NCBI GenBank assembly: GCA_024500155.1
Contig: CM044858.1
Location: 21,811,795 to 21,875,794 of the forward strand
Direction: 5' to 3'
DNA from: Chenopodium formosanum
Lineage: Eukaryota; Streptophyta; Magnoliopsida; Caryophyllales; Amaranthaceae
DNA length: 64,000 nucleotides
In this document: positions 1 to 12,010 of the stretch, piece after piece
Layout: each line of letters opens with the position of its first letter
How positions within the stretch are numbered: position 1 is the stretch's first letter
Translations under genes and position numbers: made by a program
The notes under the pieces: generated by a model
The model's input: the letters and a program-made list of their open reading frames with translations, nothing else
What the model was told of the DNA's origin: nothing
Databases searched by the model: none

Positions 1-1111
1 AGTGATCGATGTGTATTGCGTAATGAATGTTGCTTAGGTCAAGGAGCTAAGCACGATATGCTTTGCATGATTACAGATCTTTGATATATAAATGTTGCTC
101 AGCACATTATGCGATGCGTGAAACAATGAATATTGCTCAGGTAAGGAAGCTAGGCAAGTATACAATGTTTCTTCTAATGAATGTTGTCTTGAAAGATGAT
201 GACATGAACAGTGTTAAAACAAGATTTCATGATAAAGGGTTCTTAAAGGGAAGGATGATATGGCTATGTATGTGTGAGTGAAGTGTGTGAAAGTGATACT
301 AAGGTTGGCTGCAAAGGTAGTGGTGATGGAAATAGATTTGAGAAGAGTCAAAGATGATGACTCTCGTTAGGCTGGGTAAGCTAAGAAATGTGGGTTCAAG
401 CCCCCAAGTCTAGCTCTAAATGGGTAAGGGTAAGCATCGGATATTCTTTGACTCGATCATGCATGGATATGAATATGAATGTGGCCGCACCTCAATGTGA
501 GGTTGCCTACGTATCCGTTAAGAATCAGGCCGAACGTCGCTCTAACCGAACTTTGCACAAGTACATGTACATCATAAAGAGGTCTTTTGAGGGTTGTAAT
601 GTAGTTAAGCTGATGGTTTAAGGAAGAAAGGGGTAAAAAGGCTCAAGAACCGAGAGAATCCCCTCGAGATGTGTAATTGTGTATTTGAAAATTTTTGAAT
701 TCGCAAGTTTTAGTTTTCAATTATTTTTTTTTATTTTTTTTTTATTTTTTTTTTTTCTTTGAGCCTTTTTTTTTTTTTTTTTTTTTTTTTGAATCAATGT
801 AGGCAATCTCAGATCATGCGGTCCATCACTCACTCAACATTCATGTTTCTCTGGCACATTACCAAGCACTCGATGAGAGACGCAATTTGAGACGTGTTCA
901 TATCAAGGACATTGGAGCACTTGCTTTTAGACTTTGCTTTTTATCTACATTTTTTTCTGCTTTTTTTTTTTTTTTGCTTTTTTTTATTTTAACTTGCTTT
1001 TTGGATGTTACACAAATTGCACACCTTCCCATCCCAGGGTTAGGTGAATGTGGGTTGAATAAATAAGGTCAATCGCTAGACGAGGCTCAAAGTGGTTGAT
1101 GAAGAAATGGA
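1..1111 (-). mobile_element. E1 internal region, left piece (non-autonomous Tat/Ogre-like LTR retrotransposon)
   Basis: This is internal sequence of E1, which continues at 29717-30384 and 33046-34220 and ends in an LTR at 34221-36086; its other end lies left of the window. The pieces were joined by comparing them with E2, whose uninterrupted copy runs from about 38680 to 41417. No gag or pol is visible. The block at 478-551 matches 39106-39170 in E2 and 13918-13990 in N, where it lies just past the pol stop codon. Long T tracts fill 720-791 and 961-985. No credible protein is encoded here. Orientation (minus) follows from the PBS and LTR of E1. Confidence 0.8.
32..154. repeat. Short hairpin repeats of the GCTTAG...CTAAGC type
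   Basis: A copy of the inverted motif GCTTAG-(9)-CTAAGC lies at 32-52 and a diverged one at 134-154. These correspond to units of a longer five-unit series in E2 (38534-38781). Each can fold into a 6-7 bp stem. Confidence 0.6.
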
Positions 1112-2962
1112 TGTAATACCCCTAATTTTTGGAAATATTTTCTTAATTAGTAATTTCTTTAATTAATTGAAATAATTAAATATTTCTAAATTATGATCTT
1201 GGTCGGTCCATACTTTATTAATTACCGTTATATTCCGTTTCTAATTTTATTTTCCGAATTTTATCTTAATAATACTTAACAATTTTAGCTTAATTATTAT
1301 CTCATGAATTACATCTAATCTTAGTTTTGATATTATCTATATATTTTAACTTGATTTAATTATCAAATCTAATTATTTTATTTATTTAAGAATGATTTTC
1401 GTTTTTTATTTATTAAAAAAAAAAAAATTTATTTTGGCCGTGAGTTAAGAAACTCAAGCCAATTGCTTACTTATCTTTATCCTATTTAAACTTATAAATC
1501 ATTTAATATATCTTTCTTAACCATATTAGTATTTATCTTACTCCATCTCTAATCCTTTCCATTGGATTTTCCCACATGAATTAACCTAGACTAAATTTCA
1601 CTCATATTCATTTAACAAACTTACGTTTATCATGTTCCCATGTTAATCTCAACCCTCCTTTAACTCTATCTTACTACCCCTTAAACACTATAAATAGGCT
1701 ATCAAGGAGGTGCAGTGTCACGTTCTTTCCTTCACCCTTCTTTTTTTTTTTTTTTTGCCACAAGTCTTGATTATTATACTATGATTATTATTACTAATAT
1801 TATTCCTTTAAGAAGCTAATAAATTATTTACCACTTTGATACTAATAGCACTATTTTGATAAAAGTTAATAGTTTGGTAGTTCATGCACTAGTGGAGTAT
1901 TATTTATAGTTTTGTGTTAATTTTGTTAACCTTATATTAATTAAGGTTATTTTAATTGTGTAGGAGGAGTCCCTCGATCATGGTCAAGTTTAGTGATCGT
2001 ACCTTAATTGTTCTCGTGATCAAGGTACGTATAGGTGGCCAGGTCTTTGATACAATGCGTGTTTTGGTAAATGTTTGTTTGAATGATTGTTTGAATAAAC
2101 GTATGAATTTTTAAGTTAACGATTTTCATGATAAGTTGAAATATATAATTTTACGATTTAACGGTTTAATCTTTAAAAGTGTTGATCGATTTAATAAAAG
2201 TTGTTGATTTATAAATTACTTAATTTAATTAATTTGCTGCTCATTATGGGCCTGAGTATTTGGTATTTTAATTGTCCCTCTACCCGGGACTAGTTAAGTA
2301 AGACCATGAGCTTTGTATGATCTGGTCTTTCCTCGAGTATAGTATAACTTGCTTGGGGGGGTGTGCACACTTAGGTGAGGAAAATTGGTTTAGGAATATA
2401 TCAAAAATTGAGAAGTTTATAAATTGAAAATCTATTGGTTTGGAAAGCTTTTATTGATGAATATTACTACCCTTGGAAGGTTTAATTATTTTTTTGGAAA
2501 GTTTAATTTTGGAAATTGACTCGTGACAGGTTTAAATTTAAATGGTTATTTCAAAAGCATGTTTGCCTGATAAAAGTATTTACATGCCTTGCACTTATAC
2601 GTACTTAGCGTTTTTGCTAATCTGTTTTCCTTTTTGTTTTGGTTCGCCCTGTTTACCATTTTGGTAAGCAGTCTTGATTTCAGGTGTGAAGTTGTTCGTG
2701 CGCATACTAGAGTCGGGATTGGGATCACATAGTTAGGAATTAATTTTATTTATAGATGGACAAGTTTTTATTAGTTTACGTTGAAACAGTTATTATGGTT
2801 ACTCCTATTATTAATAAAAGTTAGTTATTTTTCCGCTGCAATTTGAGTAATTAATTAAGCCTTACGTTTTCACGTGGCGGTAATACGCCCAAGTCTATCT
2901 CTACGGTATTTGTATACGTATAAATATAGTATTTACGTAGAGGGAGATTTGGGGGTGTTACA
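1112..2962 (+). repeat. Chromovirus 5' LTR (1851 bp, with internal deletion)
   Basis: It starts TGTAATACCCC and ends GTGTTACA, matching the 3' LTR by eye at roughly 97-98 percent. It lacks about 194 bp that the 3' LTR has at 28271-28464, directly after the TATA box. The region that should hold the transcription start is therefore gone. Confidence 0.93.
1689..1696 (+). promoter_or_regulatory. TATA box of chromovirus 5' LTR
   Basis: TATAAATA in the context CACTATAAATAGGC. The same box is at 28260-28267 in the 3' LTR. In this copy the sequence about 10 bp downstream is deleted, so the promoter is probably inactive. Confidence 0.65.
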
Positions 2963-2965
2963 AAG

Positions 2966-2977
2966 TGGTATCAGATT
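2966..2977 (+). other. Primer binding site, initiator-Met tRNA type
   Basis: TGGTATCAGA begins 3 bases after the LTR end. This is the usual plant primer site complementary to the 3' end of tRNA-iMet. The match decays after about ten bases. Confidence 0.85.
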
Positions 2978-3066
2978 TCCGGGTCTGAGAATGATTAAAA
3001 TTGAGAAATAAAACTTATGGGTAGACATAAGATGGGCATATAGGATAGTTTGTGTTATCTTAGATG

Positions 3067-3843
3067 ATGGAAACTGTTAGAAGACATTTCTTTGATCAAA
3101 GGCTAGTAAAATCGGATGCTATCTCTGTGCGTGACTTTATAACAGACATTGTTTAGCATGCTACTGATATTAAAAGACACATGAATATGAAATTTATGAT
3201 TGAGGAACCCTGGATCATCCTACTGGCCTTAGTTCACCTGCCCAACACACCTAAATATAATATATTGATAAAAAAGTATAAGAATTTAATTAAACCTAGT
3301 GGGTTGTGGAACATAGATGCCTATATGCATGAAGGAAAGTGGCTAGGAACTTTAACTAATTTTAAGGCAGACTTACATTTTACTGAAGTTGAATGGAGCC
3401 AACCCCCACGACCAGTAGTTGCTGAAATTCCGCTTCAACTTACACCTCGAGAAATACATAACTTGAATAATCTAAACCATGATATGCCACCCTTACCACC
3501 TCCACGTTTGCACCTCGACTATACATCATCAGATGACTTAGAAATCCCTCACCCATATGACTTTGAATCTCCACGTCATTCCCCTGAACCCCCTATCCCA
3601 AGAGGTCAAGTATCTAGCCCAAACCACAGCACAAATTGTAAACTTAACCCCTATGTTAGCCCGAACCGCAATTCTAGCTATGGATCTTGTCGTAGCCCAA
3701 CTTACAGTGAATATAATCCCACCTTTTTGCTTGAACCTAACCAAAATCCAACCCACATGGCTAAACTTTTAGATCCTGATTCCCTTCAACTTTCCACAGG
3801 AAACACAGGTGACGTGGCCAGAAAAGATGATCCAGCAAGCTAA
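3067..3843 (+). pseudogene. Extra ORF between PBS and gag of the chromovirus, function unknown
   Basis: A reading frame of 258 codons runs from ATG 3067 to the stop at 3841-3843, broken once by TAG at 3154-3156. The open part from ATG 3181 is 220 codons. The N-terminal third is mixed hydrophobic and basic. From about residue 75 of the open part it becomes rich in Pro, Ser and His (for example MPPLPPPRLHL), which looks disordered. It has no zinc knuckle, protease or capsid motif that I can see. It lies 100 bases after the primer site and 220 bases before gag, a place where chromoviruses normally have only leader. The TAG would be CAG by a single C to T change. It may be a captured host fragment or a lineage-specific extra ORF. 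I do not recognise the protein. Confidence 0.55.
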
Positions 3844-4063
3844 GACCAAGAGTAGAGCTTCAAAATAATAATTGACTGATTTCTTCTATTAGTAGCAAGT
3901 TGTTTTGTTTTGTAAGCCAGATAGTGGCCCTTATGAATTCTTAGTGACAAGATTATTTGTTTTAATAAGCCTATGCGGCTAAGTATGAAGTTTCAATTAT
4001 TAATAAGAATTCTATGAATTTTTTTATAATAAAATGTGTATTTGTTATTCTAAGTTATTCAGG

Positions 4064-5568
4064 ATGTCTTTGAGAGTAGGAAGTAGTAGACGCACTAGTT
4101 CCAAAATGAGCGCTACTCTTAGGAGGCTAACTACCATTGCTGAGAACATGAGCCAACTGGTGAGTCAAGGGAACCGTAGCAACGACTTGGATTAGTTTGG
4201 GGAAGTTTTTAAGAGGGTGGCAGCTGTAAAGCCACCCATTTACCTTGGGAAGGAGGATCCTGCTAGTTTAGAGAATTGGATAAGGGAATTTGACAAGCTA
4301 TTTGATGCTATTAACTGTCCTGAAGAATTAAAGGTTAATAATGTTGTGTATTACTTGAGGGAAGAAGCTGATCTGTGGTGGAGTCAAAATAGGGATAGGC
4401 TTTTGGAAACCCCTAACTTTGGATGGAAGGAACTAAAGAAGGCAATAAGAGACAAGTTTTACCCTGCGTATCTGAAGAAGCAGAAATGCATGGAGTTTAC
4501 CAACCTAAGGATGGGGAATATGACCATTATTGAATATTATAATAAATTTATTGAGTTGATGAGGTTTGCACCAGAGGTAGTACCCACGGAGGAGTTGAAA
4601 GCCCAAAGGTTCGAGCAAGGTTTGACCCTAAGTCTTCAGGGGAAGTTGGGAGGGGTAACCTTTGAAACACTAGATGAAGTCTATGGGAGAGCTGCCCACC
4701 TATATGGGATTCGAGGGAGAGATTTAGAGAACTCAACTGGAGGGAAAAGGAAGAGTGATGGGGGTTCACATGGAGTTGATAAGAGGCCTAGGATTGGGGA
4801 GAGTTCTGGGGGAAATGGGCAAATCAACAGGAGGGACAATAGAGGAAACCTTGGGAAGGAAGCTAATGGACAGGGAAATAACAATCATGGGAATGGAAAT
4901 AACACTAGGCCTAAGAGAAGTTACTTTTTTAAGAGATGTGAGAAAAACCACCCAGGGAAGGACTGTGAGGGAAACCCTATGACTTGTCGTTACTGTCAGA
5001 AACTGGGGTATCGGGAGTATGAGTGCTACACCAAGGAGAAGGATGTGAAGATGGGGAAAGTCCAAGAGACCAATAACCCACCTAAACCACCCTTGACCAA
5101 GGGATCAGCTCAGAGGAATGGAACCAGTAGCGGTGCAGGAGGGGCCCCTAAGGGTTGTGTGTTCGTGATGAATCATCGTAAGGCTGAGGCTTCTAATGAT
5201 GTGGTAGTTGGCACTTTCATTGTTTGTTCTTTGAATGCTAGAGTCATGTTAGATTCTGGTGCGTCTCATTCTTTTGTTTCAAAATCTCTAGTCTAGAGAT
5301 TAAAGTTAGAGAGTCCATTATTAGTGTCTCTAGATGTTTCTATTCCAACTAGGGAGGTGAGAAATTGGTCTAAGTTACATAAAGGGGTACCTATCACCAT
5401 AGCTGGAGTAGAATTTCTTTCAGATTTGATTAAGTTTGAGTTGCAAGACCAAGATGTGATTTTAGGGATGAACTGGCTAGAAAAATATAAGGCTCACATA
5501 GATTGTGCTGCTCAGAAAGTGAAATTGTTGGGTCCGAGTAAAGTGACAGTGACTTATAGGAAGGAAGG
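4064..5568 (+). pseudogene. gag-pro: Chromovirus gag and protease (5' half of split polyprotein)
   Basis: The frame starts at ATG 4064 and is stopped by TAG 4193-4195 and TAG 5294-5296; both are explained by CAG to TAG. From 4217 to 5293 it is open. Gag capsid-type sequence covers 4217-4700 (Retrotrans_gag style, with the WWSQNR motif). A Gly/Asn/Arg-rich linker follows, then a zinc knuckle near 4984-5026 in which the expected His is Tyr (CRYC...GYREYEC). The aspartic protease active site LDSGASHSF is at about 5248-5274, and more protease lies past the second stop (5324-5568). The frame runs directly into N at 5569 and resumes at 24442. Gag would form the particle and PR would process the polyprotein. 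This copy cannot make an intact product. Confidence 0.88.
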
Positions 5569-7461
5569 TGTAGGGAATATTTCAAGCATTACAATAACCC
5601 AAAACGTGAACCCCACTGTGATCATACACTAAAGTACGGTGGCGTTCCAAAGGGAAAGAAAAAAAGAGCAAAAAGAGTCGCCAACAAGTTTTAGGAACTT
5701 GTAAACCCAAAAGACAATCCAAAAGGACCATCAACTACTCCATAAGGTCTTGAACCAAACAGGGTCCGAGGATGAGGGTACGAATCCAATCTACAAAAGA
5801 AAGGACCCACCCTATAAAATAGGCCTCTACTTTGTTCTGCTCGTATTCATGCGCGCTTTTCGAATAACATACAAACATTATATTAAACCTACCCTATTTA
5901 ATCTATGTTGGTTGAATATTAATGCACAAATAATACTATTATTGGCGATCACTTGAATTAAAATCACATTAGCCTAAACCAAATTAATTATCTCATTAAG
6001 CGTGATTTCAAGTACAAATTCCCTTTAACAATCATAAAAGGTGTGATCAAGCAATTAAAATATATCAAGTAACATAATAATAAATCAATAAACAATAATG
6101 ATAATAGCATGATAAGGCATAATAAAGCTCAATAATAATAGCAAGATCCAAGGCATGATACTAACAAGGTTAATAACAAACCCCTAGCATGTCACTAAAC
6201 AATAAAGATCAAAGCTTTAAACCTAACATGGTACTAACATGATATTAGAAAGAGTAAAGGCATCCTAAACATGATACTAGAAAGCATAAAATAACATCCT
6301 AACATGATACTAGGAATCATAAAACAATAATAAGCATGCTTTCTACATTGAAAGAGAGTAATAAGATTACATACTTTAAAGCCTCGTACCTCTTTCTAAT
6401 AACAAAATGCACAAGTTAGTAAACTTCAATGAAAATCAATAAAGAATAATTAAAGAATCAAATTAAAATCAAATTAAATAAAGTTTTGACTAGTTTTGGA
6501 CCAAACCCTCAGAAATTATCAAACCTTGCACGTCTAGGGTGAAGGCAACTTCGAACTTGGCTAGGTGTTTCAAGATCTTGTGAATGCGGAATTGTGTATG
6601 TAAAAATCTAGTTTAGAAAGAGAGAGAGAAAGAAAGCATATATTGCTTAGAGGGAGAATAGAGAGATTTAAGGAAGAATTGATGAGAATTTATGAGAGTT
6701 CATGATCCTGAAAACAAGGATTCGGACCCTATTTATAATGAAAGCAGTCCGAAAAAACATAGAATTTGATAAGGAATAAAACTACAAGCTGTCGCCAGGA
6801 ATCGACTCTGTCGCGAGGTGACAGGGTCTGTCGGCGGCGACAGACTTGTCGTTTGGCGACAACCTGTATTAGCGCGTTTTCTTCACGCGGAATCCGATCT
6901 TTAATCAACTTGATCTACGGAATCCGTACAGAAGATAAAATACGTATTTTTAAGATAATAAAATAATATTTTACACCAAATAAAAGTCTATTTTAAAATA
7001 ATTAATTATTAAATCTAATAATATTAGAATTAAAAGAAATCTTCTAGAAACTTCTAGGAAATTATAATTAATCCTAATAGTTTTAGGAATAATAATTAAC
7101 ATTGGGCCCTCCTCTAGATCATTGGGCCGTAGGTAAAATCCGGTTTGGGCCCAGTTTAGTATTTTGGCCATAACTTCCTCATTATTCATCGGAATTGGGC
7201 TTATAATATATCGTTGGAAAGATCTTTTCGAGCCCCATCCAACTACACTATTATTGGACCTTAATTATGGACCAAACTAAACTGGTTTGGCTATTTTCAA
7301 ATAAATAGAGTTATTTTCAAAAACAGAGAGAAGAGAATTTTAATTAAAACTAAACCGCAACACTTGACTTTCAACCACTTTCACCTTATTCGATAATGGT
7401 TCGACGTGAAAGGCATTCATCACTAGGTCTGGTTTTGGGGAGACACAAATGGGTGTCTACA
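5569..7461 (-). repeat. N LTR, 3' copy in element sense (1893 bp)
   Basis: On the plus strand it reads TGTAGGGAATA...GGTGTCTACA. It matches 22526-24441 nearly base for base. The main difference is a shorter palindromic array (6789-6862 versus 23749-23843). A minus-strand TATA box lies at 6730-6737. Short plus-strand frames inside (5750-5956, 6766-6966) recur in the other LTR and are not genes. Confidence 0.95.
6789..6862. repeat. Palindromic TGTCGCC/GGCGACA array, 3' LTR copy
   Basis: It holds several half-sites CTGTCGCC, CTGTCGCG, GGCGACAG and GGCGACAA, forming overlapping inverted repeats. It lies about 50 bp upstream of the minus-strand TATA box at 6730-6737. Compared with the other LTR it has lost roughly one unit (21-24 bp). 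Confidence 0.9.
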
Positions 7462-7474
7462 GAAGCCCCCACTT
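7462..7474 (-). other. Polypurine tract of N
   Basis: On the minus strand AGTGGGGGCTTC directly precedes the LTR start TGTAGACACC. A G-rich run next to the 3' LTR is where plus-strand DNA synthesis is primed in reverse transcription. Confidence 0.8.
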
Positions 7475-8323
7475 TGACTGAGTTTGAAGAAACTTATGTT
7501 TTGAAAAACGAGAGTCGAAGTATTGATAGGGACGGAGAATGATTCAAAACGTTCTGCGATTCCAAATCATTCTTACAACGCCGATACCTGTAAAACAATC
7601 ATTAGTTAAACAGATAAAAGAGTTAAGAAACGTGTATCTTACACCGTCGAGTACACGTCTCTGAGCGTAACCATTTTGCTGTTGCTTTTATTGTTTGTGA
7701 CAACCTCCACAGTGCCTCGTGAACGCCATCATTGAAGATAAACATATGTCGTCGTCTTCAATATTCTTGGTGACAATCCTCCAAAGTATTTCGGGAACAT
7801 CGTCGAAAATAACTGTATGTCGTCATCTTCAGGTTGTGGCCGTACGTTGCCACGGCAGTGCGTCGCCGCTGTAGACAATATCATCTTTACCTTGAGGGAC
7901 CGTCGAAGTTGACCTTGTTTCGCCATCTCCAAAATTTGTGACACTACCTCGCCACGGCCGTGCTTCGCCACTAGACAACTCCTCTCTATGTTGGGACATC
8001 GCCAAAGAATCATTCTGCTTATTGACCCTTAATATATTGTTATTATTGTTATTTTTTATGTTTCTGCCAATACTTCGGTGCTTTTGTCTTTGTAAACAAT
8101 TATTTCGGTGCATTTATTGAACCAATATTTCGGTGCCTCTTTATGAGCCAATACTTAGGCGCTTTAAGCTAAGTGAGACGATCTTTCACCAAGTGGATCA
8201 CTTAATGCATCTGCAATCAAGCTGACTAAATCATGTCAATTTGCTTAAAGGGGCTAACTGGCGTACCAAGGAACCCAAACAGCTAAAATAGGCCCACAAA
8301 GTCATGAGGAGGGGCCCAGTATT
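7475..8323. other. Non-coding spacer between PPT and antisense gene 1
   Basis: No credible gene. At about 7740-7980 there are decayed relatives of the palindromic words (GTCGTC, CGTCGCCGC, TTCGCCA, CCACGGC), and 8100-8160 has three to four repeats of an AATATTTCGGTGC-like word. The small ORFs on both strands here follow from the repeated words. Confidence 0.6.
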
Positions 8324-8590
8324 CTGTCGCCGCTCCAGCGCTGGCCGGAGACGCCTATCGCAAGGTTTTGCCTCTGTCGCCACGCGACAGGGTCTGTCGC
8401 CTCACGACAATTCTGTCGTTTGGCGACAGAATCGGGGTTTTAAAACCCGTCTTCTTCTTCATTTCCGCTGCTACTCTGTTTCTCATTCTTTCGCAAAAAA
8501 TTCGATTCACTCGTTCTTGCTCATTTCTCAACCAAATTCGCTCAAACTTGTTGCAAATCGAAGCTTTTCCCATCTATTTTCCCAATCTAT
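8324..8590 (+). promoter_or_regulatory. Predicted promoter and 5' UTR of antisense gene 1
   Basis: A palindromic array (8324-8429) with CTGTCGCC, CGCGACAG and GGCGACAG half-sites is followed within 10 bp by a TATA-like TTTTAAAA (8438-8445). Then comes a CT-rich, A/T-mixed leader typical of plant 5' UTRs, ending at a strong donor GTAAGT at 8591. The CAG-less acceptor ACTTTAG ends at 9061, one base before the ATG. This suggests a 5' UTR intron of about 470 bp. This is inferred from signals only; no transcript is seen. Confidence 0.6.
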
Positions 8591-9062
8591 GTAAGTTTTT
8601 CTCAAACTCTACTCGGTTTTTGAGGAATTGCACGTTCTTGCTCGCGAATTTTCGAAAATTTCGAAACTCACTTTGCTTAATTAATTTGCCTTGTTCGTTG
8701 AATTTTATGCCTTGAATTTGTTTAATTATGCTTGTATATTACCTTGGGAGTATTTTGAGACTTGTTTGACTCAATTTGGTAAAAAAACGAGCGATTCACC
8801 ATTGTTGGACCTCGTAAGGTCGTGAAGAACAATGTGGGTCGTTTTTTGCATTTTTACTGCTTTTGCTTGTACAATTTGTCACCATATTCATCATATGTTT
8901 GCAAGAAATTGTTTATTTGCTTAAAAAATGCTTCCATGCTTGATTGAAATTTTGCTCTGTTTTAGTACTACGTACTCTGTTTTGCGAACATAGTATCATG
9001 CGGCCTAGGCGAACCTTAGATACTGTAGAGCCTTAAATTTAATTACTTTTACATACTTTAGC

Positions 9063-11379
9063 ATGGCTAGACGACGTGGTTCTGGTTCTCGGTCGAGAGA
9101 CACGCGTCGAGAGGACTAGCCCACCAGTGAGGGCGAGGACGTGCCTTCTACTTTCAGGCTGGGTCTCATGCCGGATTGGGACGAGCGCACCCTGTTTCAC
9201 GCGCCGGTTCATCATTTGTCGGAGCAAATCCGACGAGGTCTTGCGAGTGGGAGGACCCGTAGCCACGGCTCGGGTAATTCTACCATCATTTCTTTGTACG
9301 ACAACTTCATCAGTCGCGATGAGGGGCTTCGTCGTCTTTGGGAGTCATGTGGGTTGACTCCTCTCCTGCAGGCCACCCGGGCCATGTTTTCATACGATGG
9401 GGGTAACCTCGTCGTTCGAGCTTTGGTGGAGTTCTTTTGGGACACCACCAACACCTTTCATTTTCCCTGGGGTGAGATGACAGTCACTCCAGCTGACTTC
9501 AGCCTCATAACGGGGCTAGAGTTCCAGTCTACTCCTCTTCCTTTTGACGCCGGTGTCACCGTCTATTCTTCGGAGGTTCAGGAGTTGTTGGGGCCGATCG
9601 TTGTTCGGACCCAGACTGAGGCTCGGTTGGGACAGCTCAGTTCCCGACGTATCCGTCGCTGCACGCTGGTTGCAGCTTTTGAGGATGATGCTACCACCCG
9701 AGAGCAGCGGGTGCGCATCTTTGTGGTGATTCTGCTATCAGGGACATTTTCCCCTGATCGAGGTAGTAGAGTACTTCTTTACTACTTGTCCGCTGTTCGC
9801 GATCTTCACTTGGTCGGGACATATGACTGGGCCAGCATGGCCTACGCGGACTTTCTACTTGGCTTGCGGCGTTCCTGTTGTCACAAGGCCTTGTCTGGAG
9901 AGGTAGCCCTTTCCAGCTTTTGGAGGGTCGTAGAGGTACATCTCCTTTCCTTTTTGAGGTTTTAAATCTAGATTTAGAAGCATAATCTTTACTGATTTTT
10001 GTCTTTTCATATAGATTTGGTTCTACGAGTACTTTCCTTCTCTTGCGCCTGCGAGGCCTTCTCCTCGCGTGCTCCCCATTGCTGCCAGTTGGGGAGGCCG
10101 CAGAGGTCCACCGGAGGTGCTGCGCCTTCGAGAGATGATCCTCTCGGTAGGTTTCCATAACTCATACTTGCTTTTATCATCTTTTAGTATTAGTGCCTTA
10201 TTTAGCGATTTTTGCAGGAGCCTAGCCCGGTCTATCGACCTTGGGCTACCTTTCCTATTTCTACGCTGGCGGCGCAGTACAAAGCTGAGCGTCGTTACTT
10301 TCTGGGGACGTACGACGCGGTGGTCTACCTAGGGGAGAGGGTAGCCATTCAGCATTCCTCAGACACTTTTGTCGTTCCTCCTCCTCCACCCCGGCATATG
10401 TTCCACGATGCCTTGTAGCGGGATCGTGCTGGTGGACCTACTCGGGGTACTCCTTGGAGGTCCTACGTTCTCCTCGAGCAGAGCTATGAGGAGGACCTGC
10501 TACCGTTGCTAGCGCCGGCTCCTGTCCTTTCAGAGGAGGCAGCGGTATGCTTTTATTTATTTTTTTTGTTTATCTTTCTTTAGGTAGCCCCCATGTATTT
10601 TTCTAACTTTTATTCTTGACAGGCTGGCCCTAGGGATTTCATTCCTCCGAGGATGTCCATACGCTACCAGGGCATGTACGGGCCGATCGAGGAGCTTATT
10701 CCGCCGGCTCTAGAGGGAGAGCAGTTTGTGGAGCGGTCTATTCCTCGTCAGTAGACTCGAGTAAGTAACTTCTCACCTATTATCTTCATATTTGCTTCGT
10801 AATTGTTACTGACTTAGTTACTTTGACAGTTTTCTCGCGAGGTGGTGACGGCTATGGCTAGGTGCATAGACGCCTTTCGTAGCCAGCTTGTGAGGTTGCG
10901 GAACCGCGCTACCTGTCGTAGCAACGATGCTGAGGAGGTATTGCTTTTTTCTTTTATCATTTTTGACTTGCTTTTCATTTGTACTTGCTAACTTTGATTT
11001 ACTTTTGCAGGGGCAGCCTATTCCTTCTCCACGCACTCGGTCGAGACCCGAGCCTAGGAGAGAGACTACTAGGTCCGACTCGAGGCGTCGCCGGACTACT
11101 TCCGGTGGTCGAGGTGGTCGTTCTGAGGATGTTCCGACCGGGCCGACCATTCGAGGTGGGATGGGTGGTGGGACGTACGAGTTTGGCTCGTCGTCGCAGC
11201 ATCCTTTGCAGCCCCAGCCTCTTTCTGTCGGGTTTCAGGGTGAGGTTAGGTGGCCTGGCCCTGAGTTGCAGTTTGCGCCGCCTGGTGGCTCAGGGGACGA
11301 TGATGGACATACTCCACGGAGTAGGACATTCTTTGATACATTTGGCTTCCCTCGCGACTTGCGACCTCCGGCACCGTAG
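9063..11379 (+). pseudogene. Antisense gene 1 of N: plant mobile domain (PMD) protein, six exons, three in-frame TAG codons
   Basis: The exon model is 9063-9935, 10015-10146, 10218-10544, 10623-10760, 10830-10937 and 11011-11379. All five introns have GT-AG ends and are phase 0, giving 649 codons with the stop. Exon 1 carries the PMD core: a LTPLL...RALVEFFWDTTNTFHFPW stretch, then TPADFSLITGL, typical of PMD (Pfam PF10536; the MAIN/MAIL family). Exon 2 opens with IWFYEYFP, another PMD hallmark. The last exon is rich in Arg, Gly and Ser (RRETTRSDSRRRR) and may direct nuclear entry or nucleic acid binding. In-frame TAG codons at 9117-9119, 10416-10418 and 10752-10754 break it; each could be a former CAG. 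The gene lies antisense to pol, so its introns are not removed from the genomic RNA of the element. Paralogue of 12011-13519. Confidence 0.82.
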
Positions 11380-11849
11380 TTGTACCTGTGTTTTATTTAT
11401 TTTGACTTTTGTAGGACTTTGTCTATTTTATTCACATGATTTATGTACTAGACACTTGTATATATTTGCACTTATTATTTATTAACATTTTATCTACATG
11501 ACTTATTATTTATTAGTTTTTTATTGTGCATGTGAGTGTGTGAGAAAGTGTAATTTTTGCGCAAAATTTCCGTCATTTTAATATTAGTGGAGGGTACCGA
11601 CTCTCTCCCCCAAAAAAGAAATGAAAAAAAAAATGAAGGAAAAAAGTATAATTACCGGAAATAAGCCTAAGATTAATTAAGCTTAATAAAATATAATAAT
11701 AATAAAAATAATAATAATAAGGGTGTATGGATAAGAAAGGAAAATAATAAAAAGTCAAGTCAAAGTCGAATTCAAGCAAGTAAAAACACGGTTTCCTACG
11801 CGTAATAGGTGTCGCTGCGAAGAAATATACTGGCGCCACGTAATTAAAC
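11380..11849. other. AT-rich spacer between antisense genes
   Basis: No gene seen. It contains a block (11566-11613) with CCGTCATTTT and GGAGGGTACCGACTCTC followed by CCCCCAAAAAAGAAATG, which is matched in E2 at 38266-38319. Upstream is a GTGTGAGAAAGTG-rich piece, also shared. A/T-rich triplets fill 11690-11760. Confidence 0.65.
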
Positions 11850-11944
11850 CTGTCGCCACGCGACAGTTTTGTCGCTTGGCGACAGACTCACTTTTCCTAT
11901 TTCCTACGGAAATTGAAATATGTCGTGAAAAAAACTTATAAATA
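11850..11944 (+). promoter_or_regulatory. Promoter of antisense gene 2: palindromic array plus TATA box
   Basis: The array at 11850-11885 reads CTGTCGCCACGCGACAG followed by TTTTGTCGCTTGGCGACAG, two near-perfect palindromes. A TATA box TATAAATA lies at 11937-11944, about 50 bp downstream, and the ATG follows at 12011. The spacing array-TATA is the same as in the N LTR. Confidence 0.75.
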
Positions 11945-12010
11945 GCCCCCGAATCCTCCGTTTACTGCATAATTAAACCAGTTCATTAATTAATTAATTA
12001 ACTAGTAATC

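Noticed and set aside
720..791. Long poly-T tract as a possible processed-gene tail
   Set aside because: No retroposed gene lies next to it, and E2 has a shorter T tract at the same place, so it is slippage in the element.
2546..2728. 60-codon minus frame repeated at 29300-29482
   Set aside because: The two copies are the same part of the two chromovirus LTRs; no domain and no sign of a gene.
6789..6862. CRISPR-like look of the palindromic arrays
   Set aside because: Units have no constant spacer length or unique spacers, and the context is a plant retrotransposon.
9691..10158. Minus-strand frame of 155 codons
   Set aside because: Shadow of exons 1 and 2 of antisense gene 1, in GC-rich coding DNA.
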